NCBI RefSeq assembly: GCF_030503635.1 | Contig: NZ_CP129965.1 | Span: 1,240,001 to 1,304,000, forward strand | Reading direction: 5' to 3' | Source of the DNA: Corynebacterium sp. P3-F1 | Lineage (GTDB): Bacteria; Actinomycetota; Actinomycetes; Mycobacteriales; Mycobacteriaceae | DNA length: 64,000 nt | Shown here: in pieces, positions 1 through 8,685 of the stretch | Position numbering within the stretch: position 1 is the stretch's first letter | Layout of the letters: each line of letters opens with the position of its first letter | Notes under the pieces: generated by a model | Told to the model about the DNA's origin: nothing | Database searches by the model: none | What the model saw: the letters and a program-made list of their open reading frames with translations, nothing else | Position numbers and translations under genes: made by a program

Positions 1-358
1 TGGCACTGGGTTGATCGTCGTGGCCGGCCTGACCGGAGCACTCGCTCTCGCCCTGAGTGGGAGCTCGCACCTTCTCGGTGTCGCTCTCGCCGTCCTCGTC
101 GTGGGCTTTCTCGGTCTCGCCGGGGGAGGGCTCCCCACTGTTGCGACAACGATCTTTCTTTTCGCCGGGGGTGCGAACCAGAACCGCGCCTCATCCATTT
201 ACGTGGTCACTTTCCAGGTCGGGATCGCGAGCGGCTCCGCTCTTGGAGCGCTTCCCGTGGATGCGGGCTTCTTCACCGGAACCCTTCTCATCACCGCCGT
301 GCTCGGAGCCCTCGCCTCGGCAGAATTGAGCCTTCGCGCCCGCCCCCTGCTGCGCTAG
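1..358 (+). CDS. MFS transporter, C-terminal part (cut by window start)
   Basis: The reading frame is already open at the left edge (first whole codon at base 2) and ends with TAG at 356-358, so only the last ~118 residues are visible. They contain about three hydrophobic helices separated by short loops. The stretch NRASSIYVVTFQVGIASGS followed by GALPVD resembles the late helices of DHA1-type drug or sugar efflux permeases, where a conserved N-x-G/A-S element follows a helix break. It would be an inner-membrane proton-driven exporter. The substrate cannot be inferred. The apparent TTG start at position 11 is internal and should not be used as the gene start. Confidence 0.7.
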   Translation, partial: GTGLIVVAGLTGALALALSGSSHLLGVALAVLVVGFLGLAGGGLPTVATTIFLFAGGANQNRASSIYVVTFQVGIASGSALGALPVDAGFFTGTLLITAVLGALASAELSLRARPLLR

Positions 359-377
359 CTCATGTAGCCTGAGCGTC

Positions 378-977
378 ATGACCACCCCGCACGAGCGCCG
401 TCCTGGCGCGGCAGACGTGGATGTGCGCCAGCTGCCGATCCCCAGCCACACCGGCCCTGGCGCATGGCATTCCGTCGGCACCGTTCCCCATAATGATGCA
501 CTGACCATCACGTGGGAGTTCTCCGGTGACAAGAACCCAGGAGTTCTCCACCCCGGAGCGGAGAATACGGAACGTCGCAGCGTGCTCCTTTGTGTGGATT
601 CCTCCCATAATTGGGACCCTCAAGGTTTTGAGCAGCAGGAACCCGACGCCTTCAGATTGACTAGCTTCAATGGCGTCGAAGCCGGGGAAGCCCGGGTCTT
701 CGCGGGCTCTATCTTCGGCAAATCCAGTCCCATCGACTTCGGTGCGGAGATTCTGGGCGCGGAGTTGCGCATCCGCCCCCACGAGGAATTCGTGTTCGTG
801 ATCGACCAGGGCTACTCCCATGCGCTGCTCAACATCACCGGGAACCTCTTCCTCGAGGACATCGCCTTGGAACCTGAGACGATGGGCTTTGTCAAGGAAG
901 GAACCACTACGCTGCACGTCATCAATGCCGGCGACGACGAGGCTGTAGCTATCTTGCTTGGCGGCGGTGCCCACTAA
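378..977 (+). CDS. Pirin-like cupin protein, short form
   Basis: This is a 199-residue soluble protein beginning 19 bases after the MFS gene. Residues ~100-195 fit the second cupin half of pirins: an ARVFAGSIFGKSSPI segment like the pirin A-R-V-x-x-G-x-x-G-x-x-S-P-V element, then a beta-rich stretch ending in AVAILLGG. Pirins are normally about 290-320 residues with a metal-binding first cupin. Here the front part is only ~95 residues and I do not see the usual His-rich metal site, so a canonical quercetinase activity is doubtful. Family assignment rests on pattern recall. It could be a degenerate or divergent pirin. Confidence 0.5.
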   Translation: MTTPHERRPGAADVDVRQLPIPSHTGPGAWHSVGTVPHNDALTITWEFSGDKNPGVLHPGAENTERRSVLLCVDSSHNWDPQGFEQQEPDAFRLTSFNGVEAGEARVFAGSIFGKSSPIDFGAEILGAELRIRPHEEFVFVIDQGYSHALLNITGNLFLEDIALEPETMGFVKEGTTTLHVINAGDDEAVAILLGGGAH

Positions 978-1042
978 GGCAGCGTCCACTGGAGTGGACA
1001 CCCTCAGCACTTTTCACGCCGCAAGCGAGGGCGGAGCGCCGT

Positions 1043-2359
1043 ATGGTAGCAACCATGATCCTCACGCTGCTCATGACTCTGGAGGGATCACGCCCCGAAA
1101 TCTCGCGGCTGGTCAATGTCGAGGACGATGTCCGTCTCGATGAATTCGCGCCCGTCATTGACGCTGCTTTCGGATTCTCCGGAGCAGCCGGGCACCTCTA
1201 CATGGGCACCGCTGACGGTGAGCCGATTCTCTTCTCTTCCAACCCCAGTGGCGGTGAGCGCGACGAGACCGCCTTCACCCTCGGCGACATCGATTCAATG
1301 ACGTACGTCTACGACCCGTCGGCGAACTGGAACATCAAACTGGACATCCTCGGGGTCACGGACATCGACACACCGTCGCCCCTGCTTATCGACGCCCAAG
1401 GGCCCGATGTCATCGAACCCTGCGCCGGCCCTGAGCTCATGACGGCGTTTCACACGGAAGCGCGCCGTTTGGCTGCGGGACTGGACCCCGACATGAAAGT
1501 CTCACCGCTCCTGCTGAGCTTCATGCCGGTGATGAGCCCCGAGCGCCTCATCCAGCGTTTATCCCAAGCCGACCACACCACCGTGGCCGAACGCATCGCG
1601 TTCACTGCCGAGCAACTTTTCACGGAAGACGCAGAGGATTTCTCCGACGATCCGCGCGCTCCTGAACTCACCGACGAATTCGACTCCTTCATGGAGACAC
1701 GCCCCGATTTGCAGCAAATTCTCGCGCTCGACCCCAATCCTGAGCGCAATCCGACATTGATCGCGGCGATCTCCGAGTTCTTTTCGGACCGCGCACCGGA
1801 TGTCATGGAGGACAACCTCTACCCGTTCACCCGCGTTGTGGCCAATATCCGGGCATTCATTTACCACTGCTCCGAACCCATCCGCTTAACGTCGGGAGGC
1901 ACCCTACGGTCTCCAGATGTGCGCTCGCTTGCCGACGCCTTGTCGCTCAACATCTCCCCAGGCAACCACCGCGAGGAAGCGGTGCCGGCCCTGGGCGCAT
2001 TGCGCACCTTTCTGCAATTCGCGGACCTTTTGGAATCCCGCGACGGGATGCTCTGCGTCAACGAGGATGCTCTCGATCTAGTCACCAGCGCCGAAGCCGT
2101 CCTATACATGTTCGAGGAGGAGTTCTACCGCTTCTGCGAGGTGCACCAAGACGAAGACGGCGAACAGGTGCTCACATGGGCAGCCAACGCGGCCGGTCTG
2201 GGCATTCCGCCCGCATTTCTCGCCCCACCGAAGGATCCCTCCTTCACAGTGAACCTTCTCATTGCGTTGGGGATCTATGAGCCCTCATCCACCGAGACCG
2301 CGCCGGTTCTCACCGAGCCTGGCAGGGGAGTGCTCGCTGTGCTCCTGGATCTGGACTGA
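1043..2359 (+). CDS. Plasmid pRiA4b ORF-3-like domain protein
   Basis: The protein has 438 residues. The first ~110 match the pRiA4b ORF-3/IS1096 TnpR-like pattern (PF07929): an opening beta strand, a PEISRLVNVEDDVRLDEFAP segment, the FGFSGAAGHLY core, then a T-Y-x-YD-x-x-x-NW-x-I-K-L-D strand where relatives have Y-x-YD-x-GD-x-W-x-H. The remaining ~320 residues are mostly helical and acidic with no motif I recognise. The role of this family is unknown, although it travels with plasmids and mobile elements. The start may be ATG 1043 or ATG 1055. No strong ribosome site separates them. It is convergent with the DUF202 gene, six bases away. Confidence 0.6.
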   Translation: MVATMILTLLMTLEGSRPEISRLVNVEDDVRLDEFAPVIDAAFGFSGAAGHLYMGTADGEPILFSSNPSGGERDETAFTLGDIDSMTYVYDPSANWNIKLDILGVTDIDTPSPLLIDAQGPDVIEPCAGPELMTAFHTEARRLAAGLDPDMKVSPLLLSFMPVMSPERLIQRLSQADHTTVAERIAFTAEQLFTEDAEDFSDDPRAPELTDEFDSFMETRPDLQQILALDPNPERNPTLIAAISEFFSDRAPDVMEDNLYPFTRVVANIRAFIYHCSEPIRLTSGGTLRSPDVRSLADALSLNISPGNHREEAVPALGALRTFLQFADLLESRDGMLCVNEDALDLVTSAEAVLYMFEEEFYRFCEVHQDEDGEQVLTWAANAAGLGIPPAFLAPPKDPSFTVNLLIALGIYEPSSTETAPVLTEPGRGVLAVLLDLD

Positions 2360-2365
2360 CACGCC

Positions 2366-2695
2366 TTAGCCCGTAGCCACTAAGTACAGCCCCAGTCCTC
2401 CAAGTACGGCCATACCCACTGTGATCGCCAGAACTCCGATGGCGTTGGGCTCCACGTGCTCGTGGTACACGCCGTGCGCTTCCGCCCGGTATTCGGCCCG
2501 GTTTCGGACGATGATTGACAGCGCCAGAACCGCCAGCAGAATGATCGCACCGAACACCAAACTGGAATAGTTGTCGGACCAGCGCAGCAGCGTCAACGAG
2601 CACACCATCATGGCTGCGGCCGTTCTCGTCCACGACAGCGCAGTTCGCTCCGGTTGTAAGCCGGAATCGGCAACAGGAATCGGTGTTCGGGCCAC
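2366..2695 (-). CDS. DUF202 family small membrane protein
   Basis: This is a 109-residue protein with a GTG start placed 9 bases after an AAGGAA ribosome site. The N-terminal LQPERTALSWTRTAAAMMV is the DUF202 signature (x-x-ERT-x-L-x-W-x-RTA). It is followed by about three membrane helices with a short loop around residues 65-80. Function is unknown. It lies 12 bases downstream of a second, slightly longer DUF202 gene, so the two are likely co-transcribed and could form a heteromer. The leuS-vanZ-DUF202-DUF202 run has no large gaps, which suggests one transcript. Confidence 0.75.
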   Translation of the reverse strand: MARTPIPVADSGLQPERTALSWTRTAAAMMVCSLTLLRWSDNYSSLVFGAIILLAVLALSIIVRNRAEYRAEAHGVYHEHVEPNAIGVLAITVGMAVLGGLGLYLVATG

Positions 2696-2707
2696 TATGA
2701 CGGTTCC

Positions 2708-3103
2708 TTAGTACAACGCCGTCAGGACAATGATGCTGGCCACGGTGATGCCTACCCCGAGAACAGGCACGATGCCCGGCGCGGGGAGGGGGCGGTCGTT
2801 TCGGAGAGATCGCTCGATGCGCACCCACCTGACTGCCGAACCGAGCGAAATGGCCATGCCCACGAGGATCAAAGTGATGGATGCGGTGCGGCGCCAGTCT
2901 CCGTCGAAACCCGGCAGGCCGAAGGCCTCCAGCGCGATTCCGCCGGCCAGAAATGCGAGCGCGGTGCGTGTCCACGCGAGAAATGTTCGTTCATTGGCCA
3001 GGGTGAAGCGGGGGTCCGGTTCCTCGCCCGTGGGGAAGACGGTGCGCGTCCACCACCCACGTTCCTCATCCCCGCCCGTGAGGTTGTTCTTCGGACCACT
3101 CAT
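2708..3103 (-). CDS. DUF202/YidH family membrane protein
   Basis: The protein has 131 residues. Residues ~35-55 hold the family signature ANERTFLAWTRTALAFLAGG, followed by hydrophobic helices around 53-70, 80-98 and 112-130. The ~30-residue hydrophilic N-terminus (NNLTGGDEERGWW) is typical of YidH-like members. No biochemical role is established for the family. It sits ten bases downstream of the VanZ-family gene and just upstream of the second DUF202 gene. Tandem DUF202 pairs are common in actinobacteria. Confidence 0.75.
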   Translation of the reverse strand: MSGPKNNLTGGDEERGWWTRTVFPTGEEPDPRFTLANERTFLAWTRTALAFLAGGIALEAFGLPGFDGDWRRTASITLILVGMAISLGSAVRWVRIERSLRNDRPLPAPGIVPVLGVGITVASIIVLTALY

Positions 3104-3113
3104 AGCTCACAGT

Positions 3114-3647
3114 CTAGAGCTGCTTCACCTTGTCTGGGCCCCCAAGGCTATCTCCAGCGAGAACAAAACCGATGAACACTGCGACGGCGGCGAAGGTGAG
3201 TCCGACCCAGAGCCGGTAGAGCCGCGGCCCGCACCAGCGGGCGATTGTGGCACCGACGAACGCGCCCAGCGTGTTCATCAAGAAATCATCGATATCCGTG
3301 TACCCCAGTTGCGCGAAATACTGCGTCGCCTCAATGGCCATGCTAAAGAGTCCGCCAAACACCGTCGCCCATTTCACCCGTTCGGTGAGGATGAACAGAA
3401 GCAGGCCGATCGGAATGAAGAAAGCTAGGTTGCCGCCGTAGCCAAAGAGCGGACCAAACCACGTTGATGCGATGAAGACCTCGTGAAAGGGAATGAATGA
3501 GTGTCCGAGGAATGGTTTATTCTCTGGATCCCACAGGTACCCGATGCGGAAGAATTGCTTCAGCATCGTCAGCGAAGTCACTACGCCTGAGTAGGCGAAT
3601 AGAGCGCCGAGGGCGGCGCCCCTTGTTACCCGCTGCTCTGCTTGCAC
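3114..3647 (-). CDS. VanZ-family membrane protein
   Basis: The protein has 177 residues and about five hydrophobic helices. The central segment FFIPIGLLLFIL then SMAIEATQYFAQLG, with DIDDFLMNTLGAFVG after it, is the VanZ-like pattern (G-x-x-x-E-x-x-Q, then D-x-x-D-x-x-x-N-x-x-G). VanZ relatives are membrane proteins, one of which gives low-level teicoplanin resistance. The housekeeping role is unknown. The start is GTG at 3645-3647, four bases after the leuS stop, so it is probably translated from the leuS message. Confidence 0.75.
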   Translation of the reverse strand: MQAEQRVTRGAALGALFAYSGVVTSLTMLKQFFRIGYLWDPENKPFLGHSFIPFHEVFIASTWFGPLFGYGGNLAFFIPIGLLLFILTERVKWATVFGGLFSMAIEATQYFAQLGYTDIDDFLMNTLGAFVGATIARWCGPRLYRLWVGLTFAAVAVFIGFVLAGDSLGGPDKVKQL

Positions 3648-3651
3648 CTAG

Positions 3652-6510
3652 TTACTTCACCACCAGGTTCACCATGCGGCCGGGCACCACGATGGTCTTC
3701 ACCACGTTCTTGCCGTCGATAAGCTCGACCACTCGTGCGTCGGCAAGCGCGATGCCCTCGATGTCTTCCTTTGTAGCCTCGGACGGCACGTCAACTCGCG
3801 CGCGCACCTTCCCGTTGATCTGGACGGGGATCTCAACGGTGTCATCGACGAGCAAGCTCTCGTCGAAAGTGGGGAAAGACTCGAAGGTGATCGTGCCTTC
3901 GTGGCCGAGACGCGCCCACAGCTCCTCGGCGATGTGCGGCGCGACGGGGGAGACCATCTGAACGAGCGGTTCCACCGTTTCACGTGAAACATTGCCGTTT
4001 TCCTTGCTCTCGCGCGCCTTGGTCAGGTAGTTCACGTACTCGATGAGCTTGGCCACGACCGTGTTGTCGCGCAGATGCTCGTAATCGTCGCGCACTCCGG
4101 CGATCGTGCGGTGGAGCTGCTTGGCGTCATCGTCACTCATCGCGGCATCGCTGACGGTGAGTTCTCCGGTCTCCTCGTCCACGATCAAGCGCCACAGGCG
4201 CTGGAGGAAGCGGTGCGCACCCACGACGTCCTTCGTCGCCCACGGGCGGGAAGTATCGAGCGGCCCCATCGACATCTCGTACACGCGCAACGTGTCGGCG
4301 CCGAAATCCCGGGCAATATCATCCGGAGCGACGGCGTTCTTGAGGGACTTACCCATTTTGCCGTACTCTTGGTTGACTTCCTCGCCGTTGTAGAAGAACT
4401 TCCCGTCCTTCTCCTCGACCTCCGCCGCCGGCACGTAAACACCGCGGGAATCCGTGTAGGCGTAGGCCTGGATATAGCCCTGGTTGTACAGGCGGCGGTA
4501 CGGCTCCTTCGACGTCACGTACCCCAAGTCAAAGAGAACCTTGTGCCAGAAGCGCGCGTACAGGAGGTGCAGGACCGCGTGCTCCACGCCGCCGACGTAG
4601 AGGTCCACTCCACCCGGGTCGTTCTCGCCGTGCTTTTCCGGCTGGGGGCCGGTCCAGTAACGCTCGTTCTCAATGTCGCAGAAAACGTCCGAGTTCGTCG
4701 GATCGATGTAGCGCAGCTGGTACCACGAGGAGCCGGCCCACTGCGGCATGACGTTGGTGTCGCGAGTGTACTGCTTCTCGCCGTCGCCGAGGTCCAGCGT
4801 GACGTTCACCCAATCAGTCGCCTTCGCCAGTGGGGGAGAGGGCTCGGAGTCGGCGTCGTCCGGATCGAAGGAGACCGGGTTGTAGTCCTCCACATCCGGA
4901 AGCTCCACAGGAAGCATCGATTCCGGCAGCGCGTGCGCCATACCGTCTGAGTCATAGACGATCGGGAAAGGCTCACCCCAGTAGCGCTGGCGGGCAAAGA
5001 GCCAGTCACGGAGCTTGTACTGGATACGTTCCTCACCGGCACCTTCTGCGACGAGCCAGGAAATAGCCTTCTCAATGGCGTCGCTCTTGCCCAGCCCGTT
5101 CAGGTCCAAACCGGACTCGTTTGCCGAGTTGATGTGCGGACCGTCTTCCGTGAACGCCGCTTCATCCACGTTCCCGCCGTCGAGCACAGGAATGATCGGC
5201 AGCCCGAAAACGGTGGCGAACTCATAGTCGCGCTCATCGTGAGCCGGCACCGCCATGATGGCGCCCGTGCCGTAGCCGGTGAGCACGTAGTCCGCAATGA
5301 ACACCGGCACCTGCTCGCCGTTCACGGGGTTCGTGGCGTAGGCGCCCAGGAAGACACCCGTCTTCTCCTTATTCTCCTGGCGCTCTACGTCGGACTTCGC
5401 CGCGATCGCGCGCTTGTACGCGTCCACAGCATCCTTCGGCGTCGCTTCGCCGTACGTCCACCGCTTATCGACGCCCCCCTCGTACCCATCCGCCACCAAC
5501 TCATCCACCAGCTCATGCTCCGGCGCGAGAACCATGTATGTGGCACCGAACAGGGTGTCCGGACGAGTGGTGAAGACGTTGATGGGGCCAGCAGCCGACT
5601 GGAAGGAGACCTCAGCACCACGGGAGCGGCCGATCCAGTTGCGCTGCATGGCCTTGACCTTCTCGGGCCAGTCGAGCAGCTCAAGATCGTCCAGCAACCG
5701 GTCGGAGTACGCGGTGATGCGCATCATCCACTGACGCAGACGCTTACGGAAGACGGGGTAGTTCCCGCGTTCCGACCGCCCGTCAGCGGTGACTTCCTCG
5801 TTAGCCAGCACGGTTCCCAGGCCGGGGCACCAATTGACCATGGAGTCGGAGAGGTAGACGAGACGGAACTCGTCGATCGCGCGCTGCTTTTCCGCGGTAT
5901 CCAATTCGGCGTAGGTGCGGCCATCCTTGGTGGTGCGCGTACCGGCCTCGAGCTCACTGATCAGCTCGGAGATCGGGCGCGCCTTCTGCTGCTCATCGTC
6001 GAACCAGGCGTTGTAAATCTGCAGGAAGATCCACTGGGTCCAGCGGTAGAACTCCGGGTCCGTCGTGGCCACGGAGCGGCGGCGGTCATGTCCCAGCCCC
6101 AGCGCGTCGAGCTGGCGGGTCATGTTCTCAATATTCGCCATCGTCGTGGTGCGCGGGTGCGTACCAGTCTGAATCGCGTACTGCTCAGCCGGCAGACCGA
6201 ACGCGTCGTAACCGAGCGTGTGAAGCACGTTCTTGCCCAACATGCGGTTGTAGCGCGCGAACACGTCGGTGGCGATGTACCCGAGCGGGTGCCCCACGTG
6301 CAGGCCAGCACCCGAGGGGTAGGGGAACATGTCCTGAACGTTGAGCTTGTCAGCCGGAAGCTCGGTGGATCCCGTCTCCGGCGCTAGCGGACCGACAGGG
6401 TTCGGGGCATCGAACGTCCCGTTGTCGATCCAGTGCTTCTGCCATCTCTGTTCGATCTCGTTGGCAAGGCCCGCAGAGTAGCGGAACGCCGGTCCAGTAG
6501 CGCTAGTCAT
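3652..6510 (-). CDS. leuS: Leucyl-tRNA synthetase
   Basis: This is a 952-residue class I aminoacyl-tRNA synthetase that charges tRNA-Leu in the cytoplasm. The HIGH-type signature is HVGH at residues ~71-74 inside [14 protein letters not shown]. The KMSKS loop is KMGKS near residue 720. Between them lies the CP1 editing domain with the T-rich [13 protein letters not shown] segment around 320. The C-terminal anticodon-binding and leucine-specific regions are complete. The start is ATG 6508-6510. The gene contains a parS-like site (3976-3991) read as NVSRET in a variable C-terminal linker, and two copies of the CGTCGATAAGC word, read as LID and VDK. The vanZ gene follows with no space for a promoter. 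Confidence 0.97.
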   Translation of the reverse strand: MTSATGPAFRYSAGLANEIEQRWQKHWIDNGTFDAPNPVGPLAPETGSTELPADKLNVQDMFPYPSGAGLHVGHPLGYIATDVFARYNRMLGKNVLHTLGYDAFGLPAEQYAIQTGTHPRTTTMANIENMTRQLDALGLGHDRRRSVATTDPEFYRWTQWIFLQIYNAWFDDEQQKARPISELISELEAGTRTTKDGRTYAELDTAEKQRAIDEFRLVYLSDSMVNWCPGLGTVLANEEVTADGRSERGNYPVFRKRLRQWMMRITAYSDRLLDDLELLDWPEKVKAMQRNWIGRSRGAEVSFQSAAGPINVFTTRPDTLFGATYMVLAPEHELVDELVADGYEGGVDKRWTYGEATPKDAVDAYKRAIAAKSDVERQENKEKTGVFLGAYATNPVNGEQVPVFIADYVLTGYGTGAIMAVPAHDERDYEFATVFGLPIIPVLDGGNVDEAAFTEDGPHINSANESGLDLNGLGKSDAIEKAISWLVAEGAGEERIQYKLRDWLFARQRYWGEPFPIVYDSDGMAHALPESMLPVELPDVEDYNPVSFDPDDADSEPSPPLAKATDWVNVTLDLGDGEKQYTRDTNVMPQWAGSSWYQLRYIDPTNSDVFCDIENERYWTGPQPEKHGENDPGGVDLYVGGVEHAVLHLLYARFWHKVLFDLGYVTSKEPYRRLYNQGYIQAYAYTDSRGVYVPAAEVEEKDGKFFYNGEEVNQEYGKMGKSLKNAVAPDDIARDFGADTLRVYEMSMGPLDTSRPWATKDVVGAHRFLQRLWRLIVDEETGELTVSDAAMSDDDAKQLHRTIAGVRDDYEHLRDNTVVAKLIEYVNYLTKARESKENGNVSRETVEPLVQMVSPVAPHIAEELWARLGHEGTITFESFPTFDESLLVDDTVEIPVQINGKVRARVDVPSEATKEDIEGIALADARVVELIDGKNVVKTIVVPGRMVNLVVK
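3976..3991. other. parS-like centromere site (one mismatch) inside leuS
   Basis: CGTTTCACGTGAAACA differs from the bacterial parS palindrome TGTTTCACGTGAAACA only at the first base. It is the ParB loading site used for origin segregation. It is embedded in leuS coding sequence, where it encodes NVSRET. It is about 35 kb left of dnaA, with three further sites nearby. Confidence 0.8.
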
Positions 6511-6566
6511 GGTTAGCCAGTGTAGTAGGCCACCTGAACCAGTTCATGGCCGGACGACGAAATCAA

Positions 6567-6582
6567 TGTTTCACGTGAAACA
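6567..6582. other. parS site, perfect, intergenic
   Basis: TGTTTCACGTGAAACA is a perfect 16-bp match to parS. It lies in the short gap between the leuS start (6510) and the stop of the flavodoxin-like gene (6600). ParB encoded at 33-34 kb is expected to bind here. Confidence 0.95.
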
Positions 6583-6599
6583 CCGTGGAATTCGGGCGG

Positions 6600-7127
6600 T
6601 CAGCTTTCAGCCCACTCCACGATTGGTTCGAGCCGCCCCAAATCCACGCGGTCGACGTCCTTGTCGTAGGTGTCGATCATCATCTGGTCGTTCTCAGACT
6701 TCCCCGGTTTCATCCTGAGCATCGCGATGAGCCCCTTCATGATGTTCCGGTGCTTACTGTTTAACTCCGAGTAGTTCATCCGGCCAGGCAAGTAGAAGCG
6801 CTCCACGCTCCCCGCGAGGTTGCCCAAGAGCTCGCCCGCCGGGTCCTGCGCGGCAACGACATCGTCGAGCGTCATGCCGACAGTCGCCAAAGCAACACGT
6901 CGCTTTTCCGCGGCGCCCGCCTTTTCAAGCTCCTTGACGAACTTCACACCGGGGTGCGACGGCCCGTGAATGGGGGAGAGGACGATGATGGGGTCGGCAG
7001 AGGAGGCGTCGATAAGCGCTGCTTGCTCGTCGCTGATCTCCCGGGCGGTGACCCCGAGCCGCGCCGCGAGCGCGTCGGCGTACTGCTTGGTGGAACCGTA
7101 ATACGTTGCGTAGAAGACGTCCGTCAC
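6600..7127 (-). CDS. Flavodoxin-domain protein
   Basis: This is a 175-residue protein with a flavodoxin fold. The first strand leads to the FMN phosphate loop YATYYGSTKQYA (T-x-x-x-S/T-T-x-x-x-A pattern). The following SPIHGPSHPG resembles the second FMN loop S-P-I-x-x-G. It best fits the HemG-like flavodoxin_5 group (PF12724), which includes menaquinone-dependent protoporphyrinogen oxidases, but no haem gene is near. It is probably an electron carrier or small oxidoreductase. It is transcribed toward leuS and follows the TPM gene by nine bases. One CGTCGATAAGC word is read as ALIDAS. Confidence 0.7.
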   Translation of the reverse strand: MTDVFYATYYGSTKQYADALAARLGVTAREISDEQAALIDASSADPIIVLSPIHGPSHPGVKFVKELEKAGAAEKRRVALATVGMTLDDVVAAQDPAGELLGNLAGSVERFYLPGRMNYSELNSKHRNIMKGLIAMLRMKPGKSENDQMMIDTYDKDVDRVDLGRLEPIVEWAES

Positions 7128-7136
7128 ACGACCAGC

Positions 7137-8591
7137 TTAAAACGAGGATGAACTTCCCGCCGCACTGAAACCGGAAGATGCTACACCTGCGGAGGTGCCG
7201 CCACCCGAGGTTTGCTGCTCGTGTGTCTGCACGTTGCTCGTGTGCCAATCGTTCATGACAACGAAGGGGACGTAGCCGTAGTAGTTGTAGCCGCTGTCGT
7301 AGATGGCGGGCTTGCGCAGGGGCTCGTATTCCTTCACATCGGAGAATTCGCGGCGCTTCACTTCCTCAAGCAACACACGGTAATCGCCGAGCACGCGGAC
7401 GAAGTCATCGACGAATGCAGGGGAGTCCGGGTTAGCGTCGAGGGCATTGATGCGCTGCTCGAGCAGCTCGAGGTCCTTCTTCAGGCCCCTGTTCTTGATC
7501 TTGTGCTTCGCTTCGATGACATCCTTCCGGATCTCCGTGAGAGCGGCGCGGCGCGCGCCCGCATCGCCCTGCTCGATCTCGAAGAGGCGGTTGATGTTGT
7601 CCTCCGCGTTGGACACGTGCTCGACAGAGGTGGCCGCACTACGGAGTTTCTTGTGGTTGCGTAGGGCTTCCTTGTCGTCGTCGATGCGGATATCGCCGAT
7701 CCCGCCGGCGCCGCTGACAGCATCGTGGTAGCCGAAGAAAGTTTCCCGGACTTCCTGCCACTGCTTGCGCAGCTCCGCGTCGGCAAAGGAGGAGGACACG
7801 GAGTTCGCGCGGATATCGATCTCGTCGAGGCGCCCAGCGAGTGCCGTGTATTCCGTGGTGATCGCCCGGTAGTCCTCACGGGCCTGTTCGATCTTCTTAC
7901 GGCGGCTGTTGGAAATGGCGAAACCCGTGGCGGCACCCGCAGCACCGAGTCCTAACCCGGCGGCGCCAGCGCCAATCACACCGCCCTCACGGTCATTCTT
8001 GGCGTTGTTGTAGCCGTAGTCCTGCGCGGCCTGCCTGTCGAAGGCGGTTTTAGCAGCATTGAATAACCCCGCCGGAATATTGCCGTCGCGCACACCGGGC
8101 TTCATCGCGTCGAGGACCTGCTCGTCGCGCTGGCCGTGGTCCACTTGGAGCTCACGGACGACATCGTCACCGTAATAAGCGAACGCCTGGCGTGGGTCGA
8201 GACCGACTCCAATGATAGCTAGACCGTCAGCGAAGCGGTTGTCGGCGTTCTCCGCATTACCGATCAAATCGGGGTGGTTGTCGCGCATGTACTCCTCGAC
8301 GGAGTCGAAGACGTTCTCGTGGTTTTTCGCGAAGACCATGTAGTGGAGTTCCTTCACCACGTCCGGGTGGTCGAGGCGTTCGACGTCGCGCATCATGCGC
8401 TCTTCGTCTTCAGGCGTCAGGACGTCATCGGGATCGTCGATGACCACCTTCGGGGCCTGCTGCGCCACTTCTACCGCGTAATGATCTTCGACCGGCGGGG
8501 TAGTCAGCGCGTACGCGAGCCCGGCTCCGGCGCCGCCGAGCAGAACAGCGCTGCCGATTGTTCCCAATACAGCTCTCGTAGTCGATCCCAT
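7137..8591 (-). CDS. TPM-domain membrane protein (DUF5129-like)
   Basis: I chose the ATG at 8591 (484 residues); an upstream GTG at 8630 would begin almost inside the parS hairpin. Residues ~7-27 form a membrane anchor or uncleaved signal. Residues ~45-190 look like a TPM domain (a DDVLTPEDEERMMRDVERL opening, and later IGVGLDPRQAFAYYGDDV). A second hydrophobic Gly/Ala-rich helix lies around 210-230, followed by RRKK and a long coiled-coil region to ~430. The tail is Gly/Ser-rich (GGGTSAGVASSGFSAAG). The arrangement fits corynebacterial DUF5129 proteins of the cell envelope. The biochemical function is unknown. Confidence 0.6.
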   Translation of the reverse strand: MGSTTRAVLGTIGSAVLLGGAGAGLAYALTTPPVEDHYAVEVAQQAPKVVIDDPDDVLTPEDEERMMRDVERLDHPDVVKELHYMVFAKNHENVFDSVEEYMRDNHPDLIGNAENADNRFADGLAIIGVGLDPRQAFAYYGDDVVRELQVDHGQRDEQVLDAMKPGVRDGNIPAGLFNAAKTAFDRQAAQDYGYNNAKNDREGGVIGAGAAGLGLGAAGAATGFAISNSRRKKIEQAREDYRAITTEYTALAGRLDEIDIRANSVSSSFADAELRKQWQEVRETFFGYHDAVSGAGGIGDIRIDDDKEALRNHKKLRSAATSVEHVSNAEDNINRLFEIEQGDAGARRAALTEIRKDVIEAKHKIKNRGLKKDLELLEQRINALDANPDSPAFVDDFVRVLGDYRVLLEEVKRREFSDVKEYEPLRKPAIYDSGYNYYGYVPFVVMNDWHTSNVQTHEQQTSGGGTSAGVASSGFSAAGSSSSF

Positions 8592-8635
8592 AGCCCCATC
8601 GTAACCGTTCTGGAAAATATCACCGCGCACGAAAA

Positions 8636-8663
8636 AACCGATGTTTCACGTGAAACATCGGTT
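8636..8663. terminator. parS site embedded in a 28-bp palindrome that is also an intrinsic terminator
   Basis: The perfect parS core TGTTTCACGTGAAACA (8642-8657) is extended on both sides by AACCGA/TCGGTT-type arms to a 28-bp perfect inverted repeat. Read on the minus strand, the stem is followed at once by six T residues (8637-8632). That is the layout of a Rho-independent terminator for the symporter gene ending at 8686. It therefore appears to serve both ParB binding and termination. Confidence 0.85.
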
Positions 8664-8685
8664 CTCGGACGGATCGGCCGGGGAG

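Noticed and set aside
5134..6387. 417-codon open frame antisense to leuS
   Set aside because: Composition follows complementary codons of leuS and it has no recognisable domain or start signal.
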